From CAZGUH01 sp964529005 (GTDB lineage: Bacteria > Actinomycetota > Acidimicrobiia > Acidimicrobiales > Ilumatobacteraceae), in NCBI GenBank assembly GCA_964529005.1, contig CAZGUH010000023.1, positions 1 through 62,650 of the forward strand: DNA of 62,650 nt. The letters run 5' to 3'. Positions 1 to 10,391 of the stretch are shown piece after piece; within the stretch, counting starts at the first letter, position 1; each line of letters starts with the position of its first letter. The position numbers were made by a program, and so were the translations under genes. The notes beneath the pieces were generated by a model. That model did not search any database. It was not told where the DNA came from and saw only the letters and a program-made list of their open reading frames with translations.

Positions 1-31
1 TCGTCAGCACCAACCGGTCGACGACCACCAT
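1..31 (-). CDS. N-terminal fragment of an unidentified gene, cut by the window edge
   Basis: On the minus strand an ATG at 31-29 opens a frame reading MVVVDRLVLT before the window ends. A purine-rich GGGGGA lies about 4 nt upstream of the ATG, and the start is 36 nt after the sdhB stop codon on the same strand, so this could be the next gene of the sdh transcript. Ten residues are too few to name a product. It could also be a chance frame. Confidence 0.3.
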   Translation of the reverse strand, partial: MVVVDRLVLT

Positions 32-67
32 CGTCCCCCGCTCGAGCTGAACGGGAACAGCGCGCCG

Positions 68-844
68 TCAGGCGCGGCTGAGCGACTTGCGGTTGGCGAA
101 CTTGGCCTTGAGGTAGTCCCGGTGCATCAAGGCGATGACGTCGATCGAGATCTCCTTCGGGCACGCCGCCTCGCACTCACCGTGGTTGGTGCACGAACCG
201 AAGTGCTCGTCCATGGTCTCGACCATCGCCTCGACGCGGCTGTAGCGCTCGGCCTGACCCTGCGGGAGCAGGTTGAGGTGCGCCACCTTGGCCCCGGTGA
301 ACAGGTTCGCCGCGCCGTTCGGGCACGCCGCCACGCAGGCCCCGCATCCGATGCACTCCGCGGCGTCCATGGCCGCGTCGGCGACGGGCTTGGGGATCGG
401 CGTGAGGTTCGCGTCGGGAGCGCCGCCGGTGGGAGCGGTGATGAAGCCGCCCGCCTCGATGATGCGATCGAACGCCGAGCGATCGACCATCAGATCCTTG
501 ATGATCGGGAACGCCGTCGCCCGCCACGGCTCGATGACGATCTCGGCGCCGCTCTGGAACTTCCGCATGTGCAACTGGCACGTCGCCGTGCCGCGCTGCG
601 GGCCGTGCGCCTGGCCGTTGATCATCAGCGAGCACGTGCCGCAGATGCCCTCACGGCAGTCGTGGTCGAACGTGACCGGCTCGCGGCCCTCGGAGATCAG
701 CTTCTCGTTGAGGACGTCGAGCATCTCGAGGAACGACGCCTCGTCGCTGATGCGGTCGACGCGGTACGTCTCGAAGTGGCCCGGATCGGACGGCCCGCTC
801 TGGCGCCAGATCTTGAGGATGATGTTGTGCAGGTCGTGGCTCAC
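68..844 (-). CDS. sdhB: Succinate dehydrogenase iron-sulfur subunit
   Basis: Electron-transfer subunit of complex II, passing electrons from the SdhA flavin to membrane quinone on the cytoplasmic face of the membrane. The 258-residue protein has the plant-type [2Fe-2S] motif CREGICGTC at about 63-71 with its fourth Cys in TATCQLH, the [4Fe-4S] motif CIGCGACVAACP, and a later CEAACPKEI that completes the [3Fe-4S]/[4Fe-4S] set. The frame stays open 30 codons further upstream, but I chose the GTG at 844 because it overlaps the sdhA stop as GTGA, a usual coupling arrangement, and the protein then begins VSHDLHNIILKIWRQ, a normal SdhB N-terminus. It is the third gene of sdhCAB. Length and motifs are normal, and the identification is secure. 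Confidence 0.95.
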   Translation of the reverse strand: MSHDLHNIILKIWRQSGPSDPGHFETYRVDRISDEASFLEMLDVLNEKLISEGREPVTFDHDCREGICGTCSLMINGQAHGPQRGTATCQLHMRKFQSGAEIVIEPWRATAFPIIKDLMVDRSAFDRIIEAGGFITAPTGGAPDANLTPIPKPVADAAMDAAECIGCGACVAACPNGAANLFTGAKVAHLNLLPQGQAERYSRVEAMVETMDEHFGSCTNHGECEAACPKEISIDVIALMHRDYLKAKFANRKSLSRA

Positions 845-2781
845 TTGTAGCTCCGGGTTGCCAGGTGAACGGTCTCGAACGCGAGCTGCTCTTCGTGGCG
901 CACGGCCGACGTCGGCGTGCCACCCCATTCCCACGCGGCGACGTGGCAGAAGTTCTCGTCGTCGCGCAGCGCCTCACCCTCTTCTGTTTGGTACTCGGCA
1001 CGGAAGTGGCCACCGCAGCTCTCGCGACGCTCGAGGGCGTCGCGGCACATCAGCGTGGCCAGCTGGAAGAAGTCGTCGACGCGGCCGGCCTTCTCCAGCG
1101 TCTGGTTGACGCTCGTGCCGTCGCCGGTGACCCGCAGGTCCTTCTGGAACTCGTCGTAGAGCGGCGGGATCTCCGAGAGCGCCTTGTTGAGGCCCTCTTC
1201 CGTGCGCTCCATGCCGCAGTACTCCCACACGATCTTGCCGAGCTCGCGGTGGAACCAGTCGGGCGAGCGCGTGCCGCCGATGGAGAGGAACTGGGCGAAG
1301 CGGTCGCGGGCCTCGTCCTCGGCCTTGCGGAACTCGGGGTGGTCGACACCCGGGATCGGCTTGTTGAGCATCGGCGCGAGGTAGTTGCTGATCGTGTACG
1401 GCAGCACGAAGTAGCCGTCCGCCAGGCCCTGCATCAGCGCCGAGGCGCCGAGGCGGTTCGCGCCATGGTCGGAGAAGTTCGCCTCGCCGGCGGCGTAGAG
1501 CCCCGGCACGGTGGTCATCAGCTCGTAGTCGACCCAGAGCCCGCCCATCGTGTAATGGCTGGCCGGGTAGATGCGCATCGGAACTTCGTACGGGTTCTCG
1601 CCGGCGATGCGCTCGTACATCTCGAACAGGTTGCCGTACCGCTCCTCGACGACCGCCTTGCCGAGGCGGTTGATGGCGTCGGAGAAGTCGAGGTAGACGC
1701 CGTTGCGCAGCGGTCCGACGCCGCGCCCGCTGTCGACCGCGCGCTTGGCCGCACGCGACGAGATGTCACGCGGGGCGAGGTTGCCGAAGCTCGGGTAGAG
1801 CCGCTCGAGGTAGTAGTCGCGCTCGTCCTCGGGGATCTGCGCAGGCGGGCGGTTGTCGCCGACGTTCTTCGGCGCCCACACCCGGCCGTCGTTGCGCAAC
1901 GACTCCGACATCAGCGTGAGCTTCGACTGGAACTCGTCGCTCTGCGGGATGCACGTGGGATGGATCTGCGTGTAGCACGGGTTGGCGAAGAACGCGCCCT
2001 TGCGGTGCGCGCGCCATGCGGCCGTGACGTTGCAGGCCATGGCGTTCGTCGAGAGGAAGAACACGTTGCCGTAGCCACCGGTCGCCAGCACCACGGCGTG
2101 GCCGGCGTGCGAGCGCACCTCGCCGGTGAGCAGGTCGCGGGTGACGATGCCGGCCGCGCGGCCGTCGATGACCACGACGTCGACCAGCTCGATCCGGTTC
2201 CACAACTTGACGGCGCCGAGACCCACCTGGCGGGCGAGCTGCTGGTACGCGCCGAGGAGCAGCTGCTGGCCGGTCTGGCCGCGGGCGTAGAACGTGCGGC
2301 TCACCTGGGCGCCGCCGAAGCTGCGGTTGTCGAGCAGGCCGCCGTACTCGCGAGCGAACGGGACCCCCTGGGCGACCATCTGGTCGATGATGTCGACCGA
2401 CACCTCCGCGAGGCGGTGGACGTTGCCCTCGCGAGCGCGGAAGTCGCCGCCCTTGACGGTGTCGTAGAACAGCCGGTGGATGCTGTCACCGTCACCGCGG
2501 TAGTTCTTCGCCGCGTTGATGCCGCCCTGGGCGGCGATCGAGTGCGCCCGCCGCGGCGAGTCGTGGAACGTGAACGCCTCGACGTCGTACCCCAACTCGG
2601 CGAGCGTGGCGGCCGCCGACGCGCCGGCGAGGCCGGTGCCGACCACCAGGATCTTGAACTTGCGCTTGTTGTTGGGGTTGACGAGCTTCGCGTTGTCCTT
2701 GTAGGAGGTCCAGGCCTCGGCCACGGGGCCGGCGGGGATCTTGGACACCAGCATGCTGTTGTCGACCGTTGTGGTGCTCAT
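841..2781 (-). CDS. sdhA: Succinate dehydrogenase flavoprotein subunit
   Basis: Catalytic subunit oxidising succinate to fumarate in the TCA cycle. About 646 residues. The N-terminal dinucleotide-binding loop VVGTGLAGASAAATLAELG, the FAD-linking region HSIAAQGGINAA, the substrate-site segment CYTQIHPTCI and the late GANRLGASALMQGL block are all present and match the non-classical (B-type, Bacillus/actinobacterial) SdhA group. The frame extends far upstream through sdhC in another register; ATG 2781 gives a normal N-terminus, and a GTG at 2796 adding five residues is an alternative. It starts 23 nt after sdhC and overlaps sdhB by 4 nt, so the three genes are one transcription unit. There is no SdhD, consistent with the single-anchor enzyme type. 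Confidence 0.95.
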   Translation of the reverse strand: MSTTTVDNSMLVSKIPAGPVAEAWTSYKDNAKLVNPNNKRKFKILVVGTGLAGASAAATLAELGYDVEAFTFHDSPRRAHSIAAQGGINAAKNYRGDGDSIHRLFYDTVKGGDFRAREGNVHRLAEVSVDIIDQMVAQGVPFAREYGGLLDNRSFGGAQVSRTFYARGQTGQQLLLGAYQQLARQVGLGAVKLWNRIELVDVVVIDGRAAGIVTRDLLTGEVRSHAGHAVVLATGGYGNVFFLSTNAMACNVTAAWRAHRKGAFFANPCYTQIHPTCIPQSDEFQSKLTLMSESLRNDGRVWAPKNVGDNRPPAQIPEDERDYYLERLYPSFGNLAPRDISSRAAKRAVDSGRGVGPLRNGVYLDFSDAINRLGKAVVEERYGNLFEMYERIAGENPYEVPMRIYPASHYTMGGLWVDYELMTTVPGLYAAGEANFSDHGANRLGASALMQGLADGYFVLPYTISNYLAPMLNKPIPGVDHPEFRKAEDEARDRFAQFLSIGGTRSPDWFHRELGKIVWEYCGMERTEEGLNKALSEIPPLYDEFQKDLRVTGDGTSVNQTLEKAGRVDDFFQLATLMCRDALERRESCGGHFRAEYQTEEGEALRDDENFCHVAAWEWGGTPTSAVRHEEQLAFETVHLATRSYK

Positions 2782-2804
2782 CGCTGAGGTGCTCACTCTC
2801 TCGC

Positions 2805-3575
2805 TCAGTCTCCGACGATGCCGGCGAGGACGGCGATCGGGAACGACACGTTGCCCACGACGATGATCGTGGCGAAACCGGTGGCGAACGCCCGGCGCCA
2901 CTTGTTGAAGCGCGGGTTGTTGAGGCCCAACGACTGGAAGATGCTCCACGCGCCGTGGAAGAGGTGGATGCCGAGGGCGATGTTGGCCAGGACGTAGAAG
3001 ATCGACACCGGGATGCGCTCGAAGCTGCGGACCACGTTGCCGTACGCGTCGCCGCGCACGAACTCGCCGTCGGCGCCGATGTTGTTGGCCGGGCCCCAGG
3101 TGAGGTCGGCCAGGTGCCAGACGATGAACAGGGCCACGATGATGCCGGTCCACCGCATCGTGCGGCTGGCGAAGTTGGCGATCTGATAGTCGCGCTCGCT
3201 CTGGTACTTCACCGACCGGGCGTGATGGTTCATCACCGTCAGGCCGTAGGCCGCGTGGAGGTGCAGGATCACGGCGCCGATCAGGGTGATGCGCAGGATC
3301 CACAGCGTGTAGGTGCGCGGCAGCAGCGGCACGAGGAGCTCACGGAGGAACTCGCCATAGTGGTTGATGTCCTCGGCCCCCAGGTACATCTTCAGGTTGC
3401 CGATCATGTGGACGAGGACGAAGCCCATGCCGATGATGCCGGTCACGGCCATCACGTACTTCTTGCCGACCGCCGTGGCATAGAGATCGAGCAGGAACGG
3501 CTTGCGCTTCCTCTTCGACCACGCCGCGGCGGTGCCGGAGACCGGTCCTCGCCTTTCTTGGACTGCCTGTGCCAT
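2805..3575 (-). CDS. sdhC: Succinate dehydrogenase cytochrome b558 membrane anchor
   Basis: Single large haem-b anchor of a B-type complex II. The 256-residue protein has about five hydrophobic segments, near residues 42-60, 92-115, 140-158, 183-205 and 228-250. Conserved histidines sit in them (LVHMIGNLK, VILHLHAAYG, LFIVWHLADL, ALGIHLFHGAW), the pattern of di-haem sdhC_b558 proteins rather than the short SdhC/SdhD pair. ATG 3575 is preceded by GAGGGG about 11 nt upstream. First gene of sdhCAB, divergent from hppA across a 281-bp spacer that must hold both promoters. Confidence 0.92.
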   Translation of the reverse strand: MAQAVQERRGPVSGTAAAWSKRKRKPFLLDLYATAVGKKYVMAVTGIIGMGFVLVHMIGNLKMYLGAEDINHYGEFLRELLVPLLPRTYTLWILRITLIGAVILHLHAAYGLTVMNHHARSVKYQSERDYQIANFASRTMRWTGIIVALFIVWHLADLTWGPANNIGADGEFVRGDAYGNVVRSFERIPVSIFYVLANIALGIHLFHGAWSIFQSLGLNNPRFNKWRRAFATGFATIIVVGNVSFPIAVLAGIVGD

Positions 3576-3856
3576 CCGACGTCGTTCCCCTCGGTTGTCC
3601 TGCGTACGGCCGGAAAGACGGTACTCCCAACCCGCCGCGTCGCCCTAGTTCACCAGCGAGCCGGCGACCGGGCGGCCAAGGAGATGTCTCACCCAACTCC
3701 CCATAGCGCACAGAGTGATCTCCCGCTACATGCGCCGAAGTTTCATGTGTCACAGCGCCGTTCCCTACACTGCGCCGAGCCCCTTGTCGGGCTCTTTCAT
3801 CGATCGATGGCGGCCGGCGACGGCCCCCACCCGAGACCACCACGGAGATCGCGCCC
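3576..3856. promoter_or_regulatory. Divergent sdhC/hppA intergenic region with a candidate hppA promoter
   Basis: This 281-bp spacer contains no convincing gene. For the hppA direction a plausible -10 TACACT lies at 3766-3771 with TTCATG at 3742-3747 about 18 nt upstream, giving an mRNA leader near 80 nt that carries GGAGA about 8 nt before the GTG start. For the sdh direction I found no clear hexamer pair. There is a TGTCACA at 3747-3753, but no CGTC 16 nt later, so it is not counted with the ECF41-type sites elsewhere. Confidence 0.4.
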
Positions 3857-6196
<2,340 letters not shown>

Positions 6197-6213
6197 CGAC
6201 CACGCACGGCCGT

Positions 6214-6260
6214 CGCGCCGCCGTGATGCCGGCAGAACCCGCCGGCGCCGCGGCGGCGCG
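6214..6260. terminator. Nested GC-rich hairpin downstream of hppA
   Basis: Perfect 10-bp arms CGCGCCGCCG (6214-6223) and CGGCGGCGCG (6251-6260) enclose a smaller stem GCCGGC (6228-6233) / GCCGGC (6241-6246). It starts 17 nt after the hppA stop and lies before the dedA start. There is no T-tract, so intrinsic termination is plausible but unproven. Confidence 0.45.
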
Positions 6261-6301
6261 TCGCGCGTCGGCGGTCCCGACGTGCGAGGCTGGCTGTTCT
6301 C

Positions 6302-6955
6302 ATGTTCTCGAACCTCACTGACTGGGTCACCGACGTCGTCGACCGCCTCGGCTACGTCGGTGTGGCGTTGCTGGTCGCGCTGGAAAACCTGTTCCCTCCC
6401 ATTCCGTCGGAGATCATCCTCCCGTTCGCCGGCTTCGTGGCACGCGACGGCGACGCGGCCATCGTCGGGATGATCCTCGCGGCCACGGTCGGTTCGCTGG
6501 TCGGCGCGTGGGTGCTGTACGGCGTCGCGGCCTGGATCGGACCCGAGCGCTTGGAACGCTTCCTCGTCAAGCGGGGCAAGTGGTTCCGGCTGACCCCCGC
6601 CGACATCGCCAAGTCCGAGCGGTGGTTCGATCGCCGTGCCGGCGCCGCCGTGCTGATCTGCCGGTGCGTGCCGCTGGTGCGGTCGCTGATCTCGATCCCG
6701 GCCGGCTTCCGCCGCATGCCGTTCGCGCGCTTCAGCATCTACACGGTTGTCGGCAGCGTGGTGTGGAACGCCGCGCTGATCAGCGCCGGCTATGCGCTGC
6801 GTGACAACTGGGAAGACGTCGAACCGGTGATCGGTGTGATGCAGTGGCTCGTGATCGCCGCGATCGTCGGCGCGATCGGCTGGTTCGTGTGGCGGCGCTT
6901 CGTCGTCGGCAACCGTCGCGAGAAGATCGAACCGAGCGTCTACGAAGGTCCCTGA
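6302..6955 (+). CDS. DedA-family membrane protein
   Basis: DedA (SNARE-associated/VTT) proteins are inner-membrane proteins linked to lipid transport and envelope homeostasis. This 217-residue copy has the conserved early acidic motif ENLFPPIPSEIILPFAG near residues 28-44 and the basic segment CRCVPLVRSLISIPAGFRRM near 118-137, both diagnostic of DedA, with four to five hydrophobic helices and a basic cytoplasmic tail. It starts with ATG 6302. The next gene's ribosome-binding site overlaps its stop codon, so the two are co-transcribed. A second DedA paralogue lies at 46797-47444. Confidence 0.88.
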   Translation: MFSNLTDWVTDVVDRLGYVGVALLVALENLFPPIPSEIILPFAGFVARDGDAAIVGMILAATVGSLVGAWVLYGVAAWIGPERLERFLVKRGKWFRLTPADIAKSERWFDRRAGAAVLICRCVPLVRSLISIPAGFRRMPFARFSIYTVVGSVVWNAALISAGYALRDNWEDVEPVIGVMQWLVIAAIVGAIGWFVWRRFVVGNRREKIEPSVYEGP

Positions 6956-6966
6956 AGGAGGGCACG

Positions 6967-7422
6967 TTGGGCCTCGTCATCCTGCTGCTGATCGTCGTAC
7001 CGGTCGTCGAGCTGTACGTCATGGTGCAGGTGGCGCACGCCTTCGGCTTCTGGGAGATGCTCGCCGCGCTCGTGCTGGCGTCGCTCGCGGGCGTCTGGGT
7101 GATGCGCTACGCCGGCTTCCGGGCCTGGCGGCGGATGACGCGGGCGGGCATCGCCGGTGAACCGATCGGCCGCGAGGCCGCCAACAGCGCGCTGGTCTTC
7201 CTCGCCGGTGTGCTGCTGTTCGTGCCCGGCTTCGTCACGGCCGCCCTGGGGTTGCTGTTGCTGCTGCCTCCGGTGCGGGCGCTGGTGCGCAACCGGTTCC
7301 AGCGCCGCTTCGCGTCGGCGACACGGCGGGGGCGCGTGATCACCGCGACGTACGACCGCACGAACGGATGGCGCGGGCCGAACGACCGGCCGCCCGGGCC
7401 GCCGCGCGGCGAGCTCGAGTAG
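6967..7422 (+). CDS. fxsA: FxsA-family membrane protein
   Basis: The 151-residue protein is of the FxsA family, whose E. coli member affects phage exclusion of F-plasmid cells. Core matches are VVPVVELYVMVQVA near the N-terminus, the middle hydrophobic hairpin, FLAGVLLFVPGFVTAALGLL and LLPPVRALVRNR, followed by a basic and proline-rich tail. TTG 6967 was chosen because AAGGAGGG at 6955-6962 sits just upstream with 4-5 nt spacing and partly overlaps the dedA stop. This makes a dedA-fxsA pair. It ends only 3 nt from the convergent DUF3097 gene. The physiological role here is unknown. Confidence 0.82.
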   Translation: MGLVILLLIVVPVVELYVMVQVAHAFGFWEMLAALVLASLAGVWVMRYAGFRAWRRMTRAGIAGEPIGREAANSALVFLAGVLLFVPGFVTAALGLLLLLPPVRALVRNRFQRRFASATRRGRVITATYDRTNGWRGPNDRPPGPPRGELE

Positions 7423-7425
7423 GCG

Positions 7426-8235
7426 TCAGCCCTCGGCGGCGACGAAGTCGATCAGCTGCTCGACCGCGCCGACGAGCTCGGGGCGCAGATCGGCGTAGGT
7501 GCCGACCGCGTTGCGCAGCCGCGGCCAGAACGTCACCAGATCGGTGCCGAGCGCCGCGCACAGGCCGGCCTTCCACTCCACGCCGCGCGGCACGTCGGGC
7601 CACTCCGCCAGCCGCATCACCGACGGGCGGACACCGGCCCACACGTCGACGAAGGGATGGCCCACCACCAGCACCGCCGGATGTCGGACCGCGTCGGCGA
7701 GGCGCGACTCCTTCGAGCCGGGCACCAGGTGGTCGAGGAGCACGCCCAGCCTGCGACCGGCGCCGGGCTGGAACTCCCGTACGGCTTCGACGAGGCCGTC
7801 CGCGCCGTGCATCGGCTCGACGACGATGCCGAGTTCGCGCAGGTCGTCACCCCACACGTGCTCGACGAGCTCGGCGTCGTGACGGCCCTCGACCCAGATG
7901 CGGCTCGCCCGGGCGACGCGAGCGGCCGCCATGGGGCCGGCGACCGAGCCGCTGTTCGTGACCCGCGGCGCCGCGGGGGTCGACGCCGGCTGCTCGCGGA
8001 CCAAGGTCACCGGTCGGCCCTCGAGGAGGAAGCCCCCGGGCTTCCAGCGGAAGTGGCGATGCACCCCCTTGCGGTCGCGCAACGTCACGGCCTCGAAGGT
8101 CATCTTCACGATGTCGCCGCAAAAGTGCGACGCGCGGTCCTCGACGACCATCCCGATCGTCGCGGTCACGGCCGGGTAGGCCGGCTTCCTGCGCTGCTCG
8201 GCGACCTCGTCGAGGATGTCACGGTCGTAGGGCAT
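7426..8235 (-). CDS. DUF3097 family protein
   Basis: A 269-residue protein matching DUF3097, a conserved actinobacterial family of unknown function. Recognisable blocks are TATIGMVVEDRASHFCGDIV near the N-terminus, the central ARVARASRIWVEGRHDAELV and VWGDDLRELGIVVEPMHG, then GRRLGVLLDHLVPGSKES and the C-terminal YADLRPELVGAVEQLIDFV. The acidic VEGRHDAE plus LLDHLVPGSKES arrangement is reminiscent of a TOPRIM-like nucleotide-acting fold, but that is inference. Start at ATG 8235 (GAGGC 8 nt upstream); ATG 8253 would add six residues. It overlaps the end of the upstream gene by 17 nt, implying coupled translation. Confidence 0.82.
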   Translation of the reverse strand: MPYDRDILDEVAEQRRKPAYPAVTATIGMVVEDRASHFCGDIVKMTFEAVTLRDRKGVHRHFRWKPGGFLLEGRPVTLVREQPASTPAAPRVTNSGSVAGPMAAARVARASRIWVEGRHDAELVEHVWGDDLRELGIVVEPMHGADGLVEAVREFQPGAGRRLGVLLDHLVPGSKESRLADAVRHPAVLVVGHPFVDVWAGVRPSVMRLAEWPDVPRGVEWKAGLCAALGTDLVTFWPRLRNAVGTYADLRPELVGAVEQLIDFVAAEG

Positions 8236-8929
8236 CGAACGAGCCTCGCGCATGCCAGCCGCTCGGCAGCAGCACCGCGTCGAGCACGGAGCCGTCGGGA
8301 AAGGCGAACGGCGCCCGCATGCCGGTGTGGGCCACCGCGGGCGCGAGCTCCACCGGGCCGAGCGTCGTGGCCGACCAGCGGTGGCACCGCCAGGCCGGCG
8401 CCTCGGCCACGTCGATGCGCGTCGCGACGCCGTCGTCGGCGACGTCGATGACGCCGTGGACCACCCCGATCTGCTCGTAGCCGTCCGGGATGGCCGATGC
8501 CGGCGCGGTGGCGTACCACTCGACGTCGAACGCGATGGGGGTCGGGATTCCGTACGCGGCGCCGAGCGCCGCCTCGGGATCGTCGAGCGCGACGGCGTAC
8601 GTCTCGTTCCCCACCGACCACTGCTGGAAGGGCGAGTCGCACATGTGCTCGGCCCACAGCGCGTGTGCTTTCACGATCATCGGGTCGGATCGCACGCCGA
8701 CGTCCCACTCCCCCACGTGCAGCACCGCAGCGCCTCGGCGCGCGAGCGCCGCCCAGTACCACGCGGTGCGGCCGAGCAGCCGGTGCCCGGACAGGCCACC
8801 GAGAGAACCGTCGGGACGCCAGAACGCGAACACCCACTCCTCGACGGCTGCGCTCGGGTGGGCACGCTCGTCGCGCGGCCCCATCCCCGGCGGGGCCGCC
8901 CCGCCGGTCGATCGTCCGCTGGGGAGCAT
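8219..8929 (-). CDS. Conserved-looking hypothetical protein, about 236 aa
   Basis: I do not recognise the family. After a Gly/Pro-rich N-terminus the protein is soluble and Trp/Asp-rich, with stretches such as EEWVFAFWRPDGSLGGLSGH, RTAWYWAALARRGAAVLHVG and QQWSVGNETYAVALDDPEAA. Beta-rich composition and paired Trp residues suggest a lipid- or ligand-binding barrel, but nothing is diagnostic. The frame is open far upstream through the antisense of fpg. ATG 8929 is preferred because TAGTCT (minus strand, 8938-8943) ends 8 nt upstream, the leaderless arrangement seen at many genes here. It is divergent from the SCP2 gene by 21 nt and overlaps DUF3097 downstream. Confidence 0.65.
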   Translation of the reverse strand: MLPSGRSTGGAAPPGMGPRDERAHPSAAVEEWVFAFWRPDGSLGGLSGHRLLGRTAWYWAALARRGAAVLHVGEWDVGVRSDPMIVKAHALWAEHMCDSPFQQWSVGNETYAVALDDPEAALGAAYGIPTPIAFDVEWYATAPASAIPDGYEQIGVVHGVIDVADDGVATRIDVAEAPAWRCHRWSATTLGPVELAPAVAHTGMRAPFAFPDGSVLDAVLLPSGWHARGSFDALRP

Positions 8930-8950
8930 CGTCGGGCAGACTACGCAACC

Positions 8951-9343
8951 GTGGTTCGGTACCTCAGCCTCGACTGGATGGACGCGCTCACCGAGGCGGT
9001 CGCTGCCAGCGACGAACTCGCCAAGCTCGCCGTCACCCACGAGATCGGCGTCACCCAGACGGTCACCGACGGCCCCGAGGGCACCGTCGTCTACCACCTG
9101 CAGGTCGGCGACGGGCGAGCGAGCTTCGGAGCCGGTCCGGCCGACCCCGAGCACGTGCGCATGGAACAGTCGTGGGAGACGGCAGTCGGTGTCGCCACGG
9201 GCGCCGTCAACGCCCAGGAAGCGTTCGTCAGCGGCAAGATCCTGCTCACCGGCGACCAGGAGAAGCTGATGGGCGCGACGCCGGTGTTCGCTGCGCTCGA
9301 CGCGGTGTTCGACGTCGTTCGCCAGCGCACCGACTACACCTGA
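8951..9343 (+). CDS. SCP-2 sterol-transfer-like domain protein
   Basis: A 130-residue protein consisting of one SCP2-like lipid-binding fold: an N-terminal amphipathic helix (LDWMDALTEAVAASDELAKL), then VVYHLQVGDGRASFGAG, the DPEHVRMEQSWETAVGVATG segment and GKILLTGDQEKLMGATPVF, which is the usual C-terminal SCP2 signature (G-x-hydrophobic-x-GD). Such small actinobacterial proteins probably bind hydrophobic ligands in the cytoplasm. Start GTG 8951 is the first codon compatible with the fold and lies 21 nt from the divergent hypothetical gene. It is followed 42 nt later by the Fpg-like gene on the same strand. Confidence 0.75.
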   Translation: MVRYLSLDWMDALTEAVAASDELAKLAVTHEIGVTQTVTDGPEGTVVYHLQVGDGRASFGAGPADPEHVRMEQSWETAVGVATGAVNAQEAFVSGKILLTGDQEKLMGATPVFAALDAVFDVVRQRTDYT

Positions 9344-9385
9344 GACCGCCTGCAACCGCCTGCGATCAGCGAGGAGCGCCACGCC

Positions 9386-10225
9386 ATGCCCGAGATGCCC
9401 GAGGTGCAGGCCCACGCCGAGCGCCTCACCGAGCAGTTCGCCGGGCGGGTGCTGGCGAAGTTCGTGCCGCTCACGTTCACGGCGCTGAAGACCGCCGTGC
9501 CGGCGCCGGCCGAGGCCTACGGCCACCGACTCCAGTCGGTCGGCCGGCGCGGCAAGTACCTGCTGTTGCGCTTCGACCCGGTGACCTTCGTCGTGCACCT
9601 GATGCAAGGCGGCCGCCTGCTCGTCGACGAGAAGCAGAGCGCCAAGCCCCGAGGGGGCCAGGCCCGGTTCCTGTTCGGCGAGGGGCCGGCGCTGCTGCTC
9701 ACCGAGCAGGGCACCGAGCGCCGCGCCGGCGTCTGGTGCGTGCCGTCGGACGCCGCTCTCGACGTCGACCCGCTCGCCAAGCTGGGCCCCGAGGCCACCG
9801 AGCTGTCGGCCGACGAGATGGCCGCGCGGTTCGCCGCGATGCCGATGCGCCTCCACGGGTTCTTGCGCGACCAGAAGGCTGTCGCCGGCATCGGCCGGCG
9901 GCTCGCCAACGAGGTGTGCCATCGCGCGAAGCAGTCGCCGTTCGCCAACACGGGCAAGCTCGGCGCGGACGCCGCGGCCGCGGTGGTGACGGCCATCGCC
10001 GAGACCACGGCTGAGGGCTTGGCGTACGAGCGGACTCGCCCGGACATGAGCTCGTCGGCCGATCGGCCCGGCGGCGTCCACCACCGCACCGGCGAGCCCT
10101 GCCCGGTGTGTGGCGACACCGTGCGCGAGGTGTCGTACAGCAGCTACACCGTCAACTACTGCCCTACCTGTCAGACAGGCGGCAAGGTGCTGGCGGACAA
10201 CACCACCTCGAAGTTCCTCAAGTAA
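9386..10225 (+). CDS. Fpg/Nei-family DNA glycosylase, divergent actinobacterial subtype
   Basis: Base-excision repair glycosylase/AP lyase fold, 279 residues. The N-terminus MPEMPEVQAH supplies the catalytic Pro-Glu after Met removal, GRRGKYLLLRF holds the conserved Lys, HLMQGGRLL replaces the usual LGMSGRL, and the C-terminus has a zinc finger CPVC-X16-CPTC. Two usual residues differ. The helix-two-turn-helix reads GIGRRLANEV instead of GIGNIYA-E, and the finger has Tyr where E. coli Fpg has the lesion-contacting Arg258. The GIGR version is a pattern I associate with an actinobacterial side branch, so the substrate may not be 8-oxoguanine. ATG 9386 is preceded by GAGGAGC. Confidence 0.82.
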   Translation: MPEMPEVQAHAERLTEQFAGRVLAKFVPLTFTALKTAVPAPAEAYGHRLQSVGRRGKYLLLRFDPVTFVVHLMQGGRLLVDEKQSAKPRGGQARFLFGEGPALLLTEQGTERRAGVWCVPSDAALDVDPLAKLGPEATELSADEMAARFAAMPMRLHGFLRDQKAVAGIGRRLANEVCHRAKQSPFANTGKLGADAAAAVVTAIAETTAEGLAYERTRPDMSSSADRPGGVHHRTGEPCPVCGDTVREVSYSSYTVNYCPTCQTGGKVLADNTTSKFLK

Positions 10226-10258
10226 CACGTCCCTGCCCGGCGTCCGCCCCAGTTTGCT

Positions 10259-10351
10259 TGGGCGCGGCCGGCTGCCGTCGCCGCGACATTCCGCGCCCAT
10301 GCAAGCGTGTTGGGCGCGGTCGGGTGCCGGCGCAGCAGCGGGCCGCGCCCA
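10259..10351. repeat. Two tandem 41-bp palindrome-ended units
   Basis: Unit 1 (10259-10299) and unit 2 (10311-10351) each begin TGGGCGCGG and end CCGCGCCCA, perfect 9-bp inverted arms separated by exactly 23 nt in both copies. The spacers agree at about 14 of 23 positions and the repeat period is 52 bp. The units lie between the fpg-like stop and deoD. They could act as terminator hairpins or be a REP-like dispersed element. Confidence 0.75.
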
Positions 10352-10391
10352 TGGGAACGGGGGGTAGGGGGACAGCTCCTACGCTGCCGGC

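Noticed and set aside
3747..3753. A third ECF41-type promoter (TGTCACA)
   Set aside because: There is no CGTC at 16-nt spacing.
8930..10300. An N-terminal extension of about 457 residues on the hypothetical gene at 8219-8929
   Set aside because: The extra sequence is antisense to the Fpg-like and SCP2 genes and has shadow-frame composition; the leaderless hexamer supports ATG 8929.
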